The notes beneath the pieces were generated by a model, which was given only the letters and a program-made list of their open reading frames with translations, did no database searches and had not been told where the DNA came from. Positions 26,581-35,600 of a stretch of DNA of 64,000 nucleotides are shown piece by piece. The DNA is from Neisseriaceae bacterium TC5R-5 (lineage in GTDB: Bacteria > Pseudomonadota > Gammaproteobacteria > Burkholderiales > Chromobacteriaceae), in assembly GCA_020830965.2 (NCBI GenBank), contig JACCFC020000005.1, positions 43,049-107,048 on the forward strand, read 5' to 3'. The position numbers and the translations under genes were made by a program. Each line of letters starts with the position of its first letter. Within the stretch, counting starts at the first letter, position 1.

Positions 26581-26649
26581 GTTGTCAAAAAGACAACCAT
26601 GCACAACCTGTACCTTAGGACAGTCAATTGACATTGAATATTGTCAATT
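26581..26649. promoter_or_regulatory. Candidate GntR operators between the regulator and uxuA
   Basis: Three related palindromic words: GTTGTC-AAAAA-GACAAC (26581-26597, perfect 6-5-6), GTCAATTGAC (26623-26632, perfect 10-bp palindrome) and AATTGACA-(8)-TGTCAATT (26626-26649, perfect 8-bp arms). All share the half-site TTGTC/GACAA. They lie in the divergent promoter region of the GntR gene and uxuA, as expected for an autoregulating FCD-type repressor. Confidence 0.6.
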
Positions 26650-26735
26650 TAACAAGCTAACAACATACTCCCGTCTCAGCCTTCAGGTGGCCTGACCAAT
26701 TTTCCACCTATTCCCCGCCGATGACTGGAGTTGCT

Positions 26736-27800
26736 ATGAAAATGACTTTCCGTTGGTATGGTACCAATGACCCCATCCCACTCAGCTATATTCGCCAGAT
26801 ACCCGGCATGTATGGAATTGTCTCTGCCGTGTACGACGTAGCAGTCGGAGAAATCTGGCCTGTTGATAAAATTCAGGCCTTAAAACAACAAGTAGAAGCA
26901 CATGGCCTCAAGCTGGAAGTGATTGAAAGCGTGCCGGTACACGAGGACATCAAACTGGGTAAACCCAACCGTGACCGCCTGATCGCCAACTATGCCCAAA
27001 CGCTGCGCAATCTGGCGCAATGCGGCCTGCAAGTGGTGTGCTATAACTTCATGCCAGTATTTGACTGGACACGTACCAGCCTGGAAAAAATCCTGCCGGA
27101 TGGCTCCACCACACTGGCTTTTGATGCCACCACTATTGCCGAAATCGATCCCAGCGCCGGCATTCAGCTACCCGGTTGGGACAGCAGCTATCAACCGGAA
27201 GAACTCAAGACTCTGCTGGCAGAGTACCAAGAGGTAGGAGAGGAAACGCTGTGGGCGAATCTGACTTACTTTTTGCAGCACATCATCCCGGTAGCAGAAG
27301 CAGCCGGCATCAAAATGGCTATCCACCCGGACGACCCGCCACGCCCTATTTTCGGCTTGCCACGCATCGTCAAAAACCGTGACGACCTGGCCCGCCTGCT
27401 GGCCATTATCGATAGCCCGGCCAATGGGCTGACGCTCTGTTCCGGCTCGCTGGGAGCAGATTGCAATAACGATATTGTGGCGCTGGTGCATGAATTCGCC
27501 GCCCGTGATCGCATTCACTTTGCCCATCTGCGCAATGTTAAAGTCAATGCCGCGGGCGATTTTTACGAGACCAGCCACCGCTCCGCCGATGGCTCGCTCG
27601 ATATGGCGGCCATTCTCAGCGCTTACCACCAGCATGGTTTTAGCGGCTATGTACGCCCGGATCATGGCCGCATGATCTGGGGTGAAACCGGCAAGCCCGG
27701 TTATGGCCTGTTTGATCGCGCGCTGGGAGCGGTGTACCTGAATGGCTTATGGGAAGGCATTGTTAAACAGGCCAATAAGACTGCGGAGATGAATGTATGA
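26736..27800 (+). CDS. uxuA: D-mannonate dehydratase
   Basis: Dehydrates D-mannonate to 2-keto-3-deoxygluconate in glucuronate breakdown. 354 residues, the short form common in Gram-positives, without the ~40-residue insert of E. coli UxuA (394). TIM-barrel motifs: [20 protein letters not shown] at the N-terminus, [16 protein letters not shown] with metal ligands, LCSGSLG, and HFAHLRNVK and [10 protein letters not shown] near the end. Start at 26736 (MKMTFRWYG) follows GGAG by seven bases. It overlaps the next gene by ATGA, so translation is coupled. Confidence 0.94.
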   Translation: MKMTFRWYGTNDPIPLSYIRQIPGMYGIVSAVYDVAVGEIWPVDKIQALKQQVEAHGLKLEVIESVPVHEDIKLGKPNRDRLIANYAQTLRNLAQCGLQVVCYNFMPVFDWTRTSLEKILPDGSTTLAFDATTIAEIDPSAGIQLPGWDSSYQPEELKTLLAEYQEVGEETLWANLTYFLQHIIPVAEAAGIKMAIHPDDPPRPIFGLPRIVKNRDDLARLLAIIDSPANGLTLCSGSLGADCNNDIVALVHEFAARDRIHFAHLRNVKVNAAGDFYETSHRSADGSLDMAAILSAYHQHGFSGYVRPDHGRMIWGETGKPGYGLFDRALGAVYLNGLWEGIVKQANKTAEMNV

Positions 27801-28684
27801 GCGCGCTGACTGCTGCTTTACCGTTTCAACCCGCCGATCTGGTCGATAAGGTGGCCGTCGTCACCGGTGGTGGTGGCGTGTTGTGTGCCGAGCTCGCCGC
27901 TGCACTGGCGCAATGTGGTATGAAACTGGCGGTGCTGGATCTGAATGCACAGGCCGCTGAGCAAGCCGCTGCCCGTTTACGCACACAAGGCGCCCGCGCC
28001 ATTGGCCTAGCGGCCGATGTGTTAAACCGCGAATCGCTGGAAATGGCCGCGCAGCAAATACAACTGGAACTAGGGCCGTGCAGCCTGCTGCTGAATGGTG
28101 CCGGTGGTAACCATCCCCAAGGCACCACCAGCAAGGAGTGGCTGGAGGCGGGAGACTTGGCTGACAGCAGCCTGACCACCTTTTTTGACCTGGATCCCAA
28201 AGGGATTGAATTCGTCTTCAATCTTAATTATCTCGGCACGCTACTGCCCACCCAGGTCTTCAGTCGTCAGATGCTGACAGCAGAAGGTGTCGCCCGTCCT
28301 GGCAGCAGCATTCTGAATATCTCATCGATGAATGCGTTTTGCCCGCTCACCAAAATCCCCGCCTACAGCGGGGCTAAAGCAGCGGTCAGCAATCTCACAC
28401 AATGGCTGGCGGTACATTTTTGCAAGGTTGGTATTCGGGTCAATGCCATTGCACCCGGCTTTTTCCTCACCGCGCAAAATCATCGCTTGCTGATCGATAG
28501 CGAAAGTGGCCAGCCCACCGCCCGCGCCCAAAAAATTATCGAACACACCCCGATGGGCCGCTTTGGTGAGGCTCATGAACTGATTGGCACGACTTTATGG
28601 CTGGCCAGTGCCGCCGCCTCGGGCTTTGTCAACGGTGTGGTTGTCCCTATTGATGGCGGCTTTGCCGCTTATTCCGGCGTATGA
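27797..28684 (+). CDS. SDR-type D-mannonate oxidoreductase (fructuronate reductase)
   Basis: NAD(P)-dependent SDR of 295 residues that most likely interconverts D-fructuronate and D-mannonate, the step before UxuA. Complete SDR motifs: TGGGGVLC nucleotide turn, NGAGGN, catalytic Ser in [13 protein letters not shown] with Tyr and Lys, and PGFFLT. Such SDRs replace the MDR-type UxuB of E. coli and are found beside short-form uxuA genes in other bacteria, as in Bacillus uxuB. Start overlaps uxuA stop by four bases (ATGA). The specific substrate is inferred from context. Confidence 0.84.
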   Translation: MSALTAALPFQPADLVDKVAVVTGGGGVLCAELAAALAQCGMKLAVLDLNAQAAEQAAARLRTQGARAIGLAADVLNRESLEMAAQQIQLELGPCSLLLNGAGGNHPQGTTSKEWLEAGDLADSSLTTFFDLDPKGIEFVFNLNYLGTLLPTQVFSRQMLTAEGVARPGSSILNISSMNAFCPLTKIPAYSGAKAAVSNLTQWLAVHFCKVGIRVNAIAPGFFLTAQNHRLLIDSESGQPTARAQKIIEHTPMGRFGEAHELIGTTLWLASAAASGFVNGVVVPIDGGFAAYSGV

Positions 28685-28716
28685 AATCCCTTTATCAGCA
28701 TGACTGAGCAAATCCC

Positions 28717-28737
28717 AGAGAGGCTCGCCGCCTCTCT
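28717..28737 (+). promoter_or_regulatory. Intercistronic hairpin between SDR and MFS genes
   Basis: AGAGAGGC-TCGCC-GCCTCTCT, a perfect 8-bp stem, lies in the 93-bp gap of the uxuA operon. No U-tract follows, so it is more likely an mRNA-stabilising or processing hairpin than a full terminator. Confidence 0.5.
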
Positions 28738-28777
28738 CGCAAATTTTGCCTAGCTAGCTGCCAGCAGGAGGTGTGTC

Positions 28778-30103
28778 ATGAATCAAAGTCCAACCCTCGT
28801 TTTAAGCGCTAAACAAGGCTTCCGCCAACTGCGCTGGGTTATTATTTTGCTGTTCATTACCGGTGTCACGCTTAACTACATTACCCGTAACTCGCTAGGC
28901 ATCATGGCGCCAGAGCTGAAAAGCGCCTTCAATATGACCAACGAGCAATACGGCTATATCACCACCGCCTTTCAGGTGGCTTATACCCTGGCCCAACCTA
29001 TCTGTGGCTGGCTGATTGATGTGATCGGCCTGAAAATCGGCTTTGCCATCTGTGCACTGCTGTGGTCGGCCACCTGTATCTTCCACGCTGGCGCGGCTAG
29101 TTGGCTGCATTTACTCATCCTGCGCTTCTTTATGGGCAGCACCGAGGCGGTGGCCACCCCGGCCAATGCCAAGGTGATGACCGAATGGTTTCCCAAAAAG
29201 GAACGCACCATTGCCAATGGCTGGGGCGGGGTAGGCTTCTCGCTGGGAGGCATGCTGGCGCCACCGCTGATTTATGGCGTGCACACGCTGTGGGGCTGGC
29301 AAGCTGCCTTTATCGTACCGGGTCTGCTGGGCATTATCTGGGCGCTGGTATGGTGGAAGGTCTATAGCCCACCGGCCAGCAGCAAGCTGATTCACCCCGC
29401 CGAGCGCGAGATGATTCTCGCCGACCAAGACCCACCTAGCACCAGCCCGCGTATCGCCCTGTGGACTTCACTTGGCCGTTTGCTGAAAATGCGCCGTTTC
29501 TACGGCATAGGTCTGCCCGCCTTCTTATCCGAACCCGCCTGGCAGGCACTTGGTTTCTGGGTGCCGCTGTATATGGCACAAGTACATGGCTTTAAGCTGA
29601 AAGATATTGCCATGTTTGCCTGGCTGCCGTTTTTAATGGCCGATCTGGGCAGTCTGGCAGGTGGCTACCTCACCCCCTGGCTCGGACGTTATTTCAATCT
29701 TTCCCGCATCAACTCCGCCATTATCACTTCCTGTAGCGGCGCCTTCATCATGGTTTGCCTGGCCTTTGCCGCCTTTGCCAAGAGCCCCTATACCGCCATC
29801 TTGCTGATCTCCATGGGTGGTTTTGGCCACCAATTAGTGTCGAGCATGTTAGGCGTGCTGGTGATGGAAACCATGCCGGGAGAACAAGTGGCTACCGCCA
29901 ATGGTCTGCGCGGCTCCTTTGCCTGGACGGCGGCGGCGATTTCCACACTGGTGATCGGCAGCGTAACCACGCTATACGGTGCTAGCGGCTTTACCTATGT
30001 GTTTTTATGCTTGGGACTGTTTGACCTGGTCGGTGCCGCCATCATGCTGCTGCTGTTATGGGAAAAAAGAAGCAAACAGCCTGGCCCGGCCCTAGCCAGC
30101 TAA
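28778..30103 (+). CDS. MFS transporter, probable hexuronate importer
   Basis: 441 residues with about 12 hydrophobic helices, anion:cation symporter branch of the major facilitator superfamily (ExuT/GudP type). The N-terminal half has NYITRNSLGIMAPEL and the loop 2-3 region LIDVIGLKIGF; STEAVATPANAKVMTEWFP is the family motif in helix 4-5. Located in the inner membrane. Substrate is inferred to be glucuronate, galacturonate or a conjugate, from its place between mannonate genes and a GH31 glycosidase. RBS AGGAGG precedes the start. Confidence 0.85.
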   Translation: MNQSPTLVLSAKQGFRQLRWVIILLFITGVTLNYITRNSLGIMAPELKSAFNMTNEQYGYITTAFQVAYTLAQPICGWLIDVIGLKIGFAICALLWSATCIFHAGAASWLHLLILRFFMGSTEAVATPANAKVMTEWFPKKERTIANGWGGVGFSLGGMLAPPLIYGVHTLWGWQAAFIVPGLLGIIWALVWWKVYSPPASSKLIHPAEREMILADQDPPSTSPRIALWTSLGRLLKMRRFYGIGLPAFLSEPAWQALGFWVPLYMAQVHGFKLKDIAMFAWLPFLMADLGSLAGGYLTPWLGRYFNLSRINSAIITSCSGAFIMVCLAFAAFAKSPYTAILLISMGGFGHQLVSSMLGVLVMETMPGEQVATANGLRGSFAWTAAAISTLVIGSVTTLYGASGFTYVFLCLGLFDLVGAAIMLLLLWEKRSKQPGPALAS

Positions 30104-30144
30104 ATCAAGGATCAAGCCAGTCATAATAAGAGGAGACGCTCAAG

Positions 30145-32550
30145 ATGAGCACACTGGATCAAATACCGCAGTTCCAACTCAGCGGCCAAGATGGCGCTAC
30201 TCTCAGCTTTCGCAGCGCGCAAGGCGATGTCGCCCATGTGTTTGTACTGGAATCAGACATTGTGCGCGTCATGGTCTTGCCCGGCGGCAAACTGCATCAC
30301 CCCAAGACGTGGGCAATTGCACCAGGCGCAGACGATGTCGCCACCATCGGCCGTGACCGCTTTGATCTGTCTGGCTTCAGCCTGCCGGACTACCGCTTGC
30401 AACACGCAGCCGGTCAGGTCTGCATCAGTACCGGGCAGATCCGGCTTACCATCGAACTAAGCGGTTTTTACTGCCATTGGGAAACACAAATCAGCGGCGA
30501 GTGGCATAGCGCAGCACGTGACCGCGCCACCCAAAGCTATAACTTCGGCTGGTGGGACAACAAGGTCTACCACTATCTGCAACGCAGCCATGACGAGATG
30601 TACTTCGGCTTGGGAGAACGCGCGGGCGACAGCAACCGTCATGGTGGGCGCTATACCATGAGTAATGTCGATGCGATGGGTTATAGCGCCCGCAGCAGCG
30701 ACCCCCTCTATAAGCACATTCCGTTCTACCTCACCTGGAAACCCGCCAGCCGCGTCCCCTTTGGCCTGTTCTACGACACCCTGGCAGACTGCCATTTCGA
30801 TATGGGTCGCGAACTGGACAACTACCACGGCCTGTACCGCTACTTCAGCGCCGAACATGGTGACCTCGATTATTGGTTTATCGGCGGCCAAACCCTGCTG
30901 GATGTGGTCAAGCGTTACACCTGGCTCACTGGTCGCCCAGCGCTGCTGCCTAAATGGAGCCTGGGCTACTCCGGCTCCACTATGGCCTATACCGATGCTG
31001 ACAATGCCCAACAGCGCATGAATGAATTCCTGGCGCGCTGTGCCGAACACGATATATTGTGCGACTCCTTCCACCTCTCTTCCGGCTATACCTCGATAGG
31101 CAATAAACGCTACGTCTTTCACTGGAACCGCGACAAATTCCCCGACCCGGCCGCCTTTGTCGAACACTACCGCGCTCATGGCGTCAAACTCATCCCCAAT
31201 ATCAAACCCTGCCTGCTGCGCGACCACCCGCAATTTGCCGAAGCAGCGGCACGTGGCTTGCTGCTGCAGAACCCGGATGGCAGTCCGGCACTGGAACAAT
31301 TCTGGGACGAAGTTGGCGCCTATCTCGACTTCACCCATCCTGACACGCTGCTTTGGTGGCAACAGCAAGTGCACGAACAATTGCTGCACTACGGCATGGC
31401 CGCTACCTGGAACGACAATAACGAATTCGAAATCCGCAACCCACGCGCGCACTGCCAACAATTTGGCACCCCGCGCCCGGCCAGCGAAGCCAAACCGCTG
31501 CATACGCTGCTGATGCTGCAAGCCTCACGCGCCGCACAAATCGACTACGCGCCGCAACAACGACCCTTCTTGGTCTCGCGCGCCGGTTGTGCCGGCATGC
31601 AGCGCTATGTGCAAACCTGGTCTGGCGACAACTACACCAGCTGGGAAACACTGCAATACAATATCAAAATGTCCATCGGCCTATCGCTATCCGGCGTCTC
31701 CAATACCGGTCACGATATCGGCGGCTTTGCCGGCCCGGCACCTGATGCCGAACTCTTCCTGCGCTGGCTGCAGGCCAGCGTACTGATGCCACGCTTCAGC
31801 ATCCACTCGTGGAACGACGACCACACCGCCAACGAACCCTGGATGCACCCGGCCATCACCCCCCAGGTACGCGAGCTGATCAAGCTGCGCTATCGCTACC
31901 TGCCCTATCTCTATCAACAACTATGGCGCGCCCATCAGGACTATCAACCCATCATCCGCCCGACCTTCCTCGACTTCCCGGACGATGCGCGCTGCTACCA
32001 GGAAAACGATGACTTCCTCATCGGCCCGGACTTACTGCTCGCCCCGGTAGTGGCACCCGGACAAAGCCGACGCAGCGTCTACCTGCCACAAGGCAGTGGC
32101 TGGTACGAGGTGAATAGTGGCCAATACTACGATGGTGGTGAACGCATCAGCCTTGCTGCGCCACTTAACGGACAAGCGCTGCTACTGGCGCGCGCCGGTA
32201 GCGCCATCGCGCTGAATGTCGCCACCCAGCACTTTGCCCAGCGTAGCGAGCAGCGCGGTTTGGCTCTTTACCCTCACCCTGGCGACGGTGAATTCAGTGG
32301 TAGCTGCTTTGAAGATGACGGCGACAGCGTATTAAGCCGACAACAATATGGCGAGTGGCGCTGGCATGTGTGCAGCACGTCGCAGCAGATTCAGTTTGAA
32401 CTAAGCCACCACGGCCAGCTACCGCCAGGCCTATCGTGCACGGAGCTATGGCTGCCGACTGGCGAGACACGAGAAGTAGTGCTGATCGGCGCGCAATGCC
32501 TGCATGATCAACCCCAGCCACAAGGACGCTGTCTGACCATCAGCCAGTAA
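30145..32550 (+). CDS. GH31-family alpha-glycosidase
   Basis: 801-residue retaining glycosidase of family GH31 (alpha-glucosidase/alpha-xylosidase group). N-terminal beta-sandwich (about 1-250, with YFGLGERAGDSNRHG), then the catalytic barrel: nucleophile Asp 424 in WNDNNE and acid/base Asp 495 in SGDNYTSW, both conserved; then distal beta domains. No signal peptide, so it acts in the cytoplasm on an imported disaccharide. Last gene of the uronate operon (42 bp after the MFS gene), so its substrate may be an alpha-linked uronate-containing or co-released glycoside; this is inference. It is followed by a U-tract terminator. Confidence 0.88.
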   Translation: MSTLDQIPQFQLSGQDGATLSFRSAQGDVAHVFVLESDIVRVMVLPGGKLHHPKTWAIAPGADDVATIGRDRFDLSGFSLPDYRLQHAAGQVCISTGQIRLTIELSGFYCHWETQISGEWHSAARDRATQSYNFGWWDNKVYHYLQRSHDEMYFGLGERAGDSNRHGGRYTMSNVDAMGYSARSSDPLYKHIPFYLTWKPASRVPFGLFYDTLADCHFDMGRELDNYHGLYRYFSAEHGDLDYWFIGGQTLLDVVKRYTWLTGRPALLPKWSLGYSGSTMAYTDADNAQQRMNEFLARCAEHDILCDSFHLSSGYTSIGNKRYVFHWNRDKFPDPAAFVEHYRAHGVKLIPNIKPCLLRDHPQFAEAAARGLLLQNPDGSPALEQFWDEVGAYLDFTHPDTLLWWQQQVHEQLLHYGMAATWNDNNEFEIRNPRAHCQQFGTPRPASEAKPLHTLLMLQASRAAQIDYAPQQRPFLVSRAGCAGMQRYVQTWSGDNYTSWETLQYNIKMSIGLSLSGVSNTGHDIGGFAGPAPDAELFLRWLQASVLMPRFSIHSWNDDHTANEPWMHPAITPQVRELIKLRYRYLPYLYQQLWRAHQDYQPIIRPTFLDFPDDARCYQENDDFLIGPDLLLAPVVAPGQSRRSVYLPQGSGWYEVNSGQYYDGGERISLAAPLNGQALLLARAGSAIALNVATQHFAQRSEQRGLALYPHPGDGEFSGSCFEDDGDSVLSRQQYGEWRWHVCSTSQQIQFELSHHGQLPPGLSCTELWLPTGETREVVLIGAQCLHDQPQPQGRCLTISQ

Positions 32551-32573
32551 CAAGCAGCATTGCGCCAGCCCAT

Positions 32574-32609
32574 AAAAACCATAAGTCATATTTGCTTATA
32601 GTTTTTTTC
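32574..32609 (+). terminator. Terminator of the uxuA-GH31 operon
   Basis: An AT-rich stem (AAAACCATAAG / CTTATAGTTTT, one mismatch) with loop TCATATTTG continues into a run of seven T (32602-32608). The stem is weak but the U-tract is good. Confidence 0.6.
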
Positions 32610-32655
32610 TGTCAATTGATTATAAGATATTTCTTATATAGACATTTTTTACAAA

Positions 32656-32698
32656 ACAATACTATCTCTACTCGTTAACCAAGCAGAGATAGTATTGT
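32656..32698 (+). promoter_or_regulatory. Perfect inverted repeat covering the autotransporter start codon
   Basis: ACAATACTATCTCT (32656-32669) pairs exactly with AGAGATAGTATTGT (32685-32698) around a 15-base loop. The GTG start codon (32697-32699) and the weak AGAGA ribosome-binding site lie within the right arm, so in mRNA the start would be masked by a 14-bp AT-rich stem. It may alternatively be a binding site for a dimeric regulator. Confidence 0.7.
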
Positions 32699-35600
32699 GA
32701 ACACCATTTACCGCGTTATCTGGAACAGCACATTAAATGTTTGGGTAGCCGCTAGTGAATTGGCTAAGGGTAAGCATAAGAGCCAAAGCGTCACCAAAAG
32801 CACCGCTGTGCGTAATACTCGCGATGGCGTATTGAGCTTAAAAATGGCTTTGCTTACCGTCGCAGTACTAGGCTCTTTTGCCAGTGGTGCTGCTTATGCC
32901 GACATTGTTGTCACTACCGAAGCACAATTAATTGCCGCACTGTCTAAGGGCACCGGTGAGAAAATTCTACTGGGCAAGGACATTACCCTGTCTGCTGAGA
33001 ATGCCAATATTGATCTTAAAGGTCAGAACGTGGTGGTTGATGGTGCAGGCTACTCGCTATCTTCCGGTATAGCTGGCGGTGCAAGCAGCAGCATCACGCT
33101 TTCCGGAACACAAAGCGGTGGCGGCAAAGGCTCATTAACCTTTACTAACTTCAACACCATCAATAGCGCGAATAACACCACACAATCCAGCCTGGTCACC
33201 GTATTGAATGGTGCAAACGTCGACCTTATTTACGACAATGTTGGCACCTTACCCAATGGCATTATTGGCACGATGGGGGTATTTGCCAATGGTGGTGCTG
33301 TTAATACCCAAGGCCAGTTAATTATTGGCAATATCACCAAGCAAGTTGATCTGACTTATGGTACCTACCATCAGTTTGCGGTGGCGCCCAATATTAAATT
33401 CACCGGCAATTTTAATTTGCTGGGCAATGGTAATGTGGCGAACTACCCTGCCGTCTTCTGGAATAACTCCACCACCCCCACCGGGCTACTGAGCTTTACC
33501 TCAAGCGCTAACGTCGGTATTTCTGCTCAGATCATTACCAATGGAGCTAATGCAGGCAGCAGTCAGTATTACTCTTACGCTCTAGAAGATGGTGCGCGAG
33601 TAAGCCTGAAGTCGAATGGCCAGAATCTGTTTGGCTTTCAGAATAATGGCTTGCAAATTGGTAGTTACAACGCAACAACCGGCTTTGGTAGCGGTGTCCA
33701 ACTGACGCTGTCACAACAGAATGGTAGCGCGGTTTACAGTACTAATTCTGCCAGCGCCATCAGCAATGCCAGCAGCGTAAGCGGCAGCCCGATTTATAAC
33801 GGCCCAGCCGCCGCCACAGTCGGCGTGAATGATGTGGTCTACAACCTGGCGGCCGGTTCGCAGTTAGCTCCAGCGGCCACTGGCAGTGGCATTCTCGCCA
33901 CCAAAACGGGTGCCGCCAATGCCAGTAATATCTATATCAGCTCTGGTGCCGCCATCAGCACCAGCTTGGGCGGAACCGGCGCGGCCACCGCGGGCCTTAA
34001 TGTTAGCCATGCAGGTAGCGGTGCCACCATTGTTGAGAACAAAGCCGGTGGGACTATTTATGCCGCCACCGGTATCAACGCCAACCAAACCGGCACCGGT
34101 AGCCTGGCCGTTGGCAATCATGGCGTGATTAACAGCACCACTGCCGGTGTAACCGTGAATACCACAGCGGCTAAAAATGTCACGCTAGATAATAGCAACG
34201 GCACGATCAATGCCAGTGCCGGTAGCGGCGTCAACATTACGGGCCAAACGGCTTTGAGCTTGAATGGTGGCACCATCAATACCAGTGGTACTGCCAATGG
34301 CATCACCATTGCCGCCGGCAATACTCAGGCGCAAAGCATTACTGCTACCTCGATTAATGTGGCTGGCACCGGCGTCGCCATCAATAACGCGGCCAATACC
34401 GCCCTCACTTTAAGCAATACCCAGATCAATGTTGCTAATAATACTGCCTTGACTAGCCTGGCTAATCTGAATTTTGTCGCCAATGCCAATGGTAATAATC
34501 AGATCAATATCTCGGGTACCGGTACCGGTATCAGCGCCGCCAATACTAATCTTGCTGGCAAGGACTTTGCTGACTTGGCTATTAATGTGAATGGTGCCGG
34601 TACAGCAGTGAATATCAGTGGTGGTGGTGCCGATTTGAGCACGACTAAGTTGGCGATGAATCTGAATAATGCGGCCGCTACCGGCCTAGTGATTAGCGAC
34701 GGTGCCAGCAATACCACCACGGTTGGTCAAAACGTGAACATCCAGTCCAGTGTGGCGGGTGCAACGGCCTTATCCTTTACCGGCACCAGCGCTAAGACAT
34801 TCACCAATAATGGCAATGTCGGTGGCAATGTCCGTTTTGCCGGAAGTGCCAATAACTCTATTGTTAACAACCAGCAATTAAATGGCAGCCTGACTACCGG
34901 CAGTGGTAACGACAGCCTGACCCTGACCGCCAACAGTCAATCTGGCGATATTAGTCTGGGTGATGGTAATAACACGGTAACGATTAATGCCGGCTCTCAA
35001 TTTAATAGCATTACTACCGGTAATGGCAGCGATGTGTTTAATCTGAATGGTTTAAACAATAATGGCTTGGCTTATTTTGCTGCACTCAATGCCGGCGGCA
35101 CTAACAACACCTTGAATTTCAACAATGCCACTCAGGTCTTGGCGAGTACCACGGCATTGAATGGTTTTGCCAATATCAATCTCAACCAAAGCCATCTGAC
35201 GCTGGCGGCGAGCAGCAATACGCTGGATAACAGCGTGATCACTCTGGATAGCAATAGTGGCCTGACCCTAGCGAATACTTTTAGCGGCAATTTGCTGAGC
35301 AGCCTGAGTGGTGCGGGAAATACGCTGATCAATAAGGACTCACAAGTCACGCTGATCAAAAACAACTCGGCTTTTAGTGGTGCTTGGCAGTTGAATCAGG
35401 GTGGCGTGCTGAATGTCAGCAACGCTAATCAATTAGGCACAGGTAATATCGCCCTGGCCGGTAGCTTGAATCTGAGTGGTGTGGCGGCACTGAATAATGC
35501 GCTCAGTGGTAATGGTGTGCTGAATGTTACTCAAAACAATAGCAATACCGCTTTCAATTTTGGCGCGACGGCTGGCAATCAGTTTGCGGGTATTTTTAAT

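Noticed and set aside
30457..31521. Minus-strand open frame of 354 codons
   Set aside because: It is antisense to the GH31 gene, which has clear catalytic motifs and an operon position; the antisense frame shows no recognisable family and no start signal.
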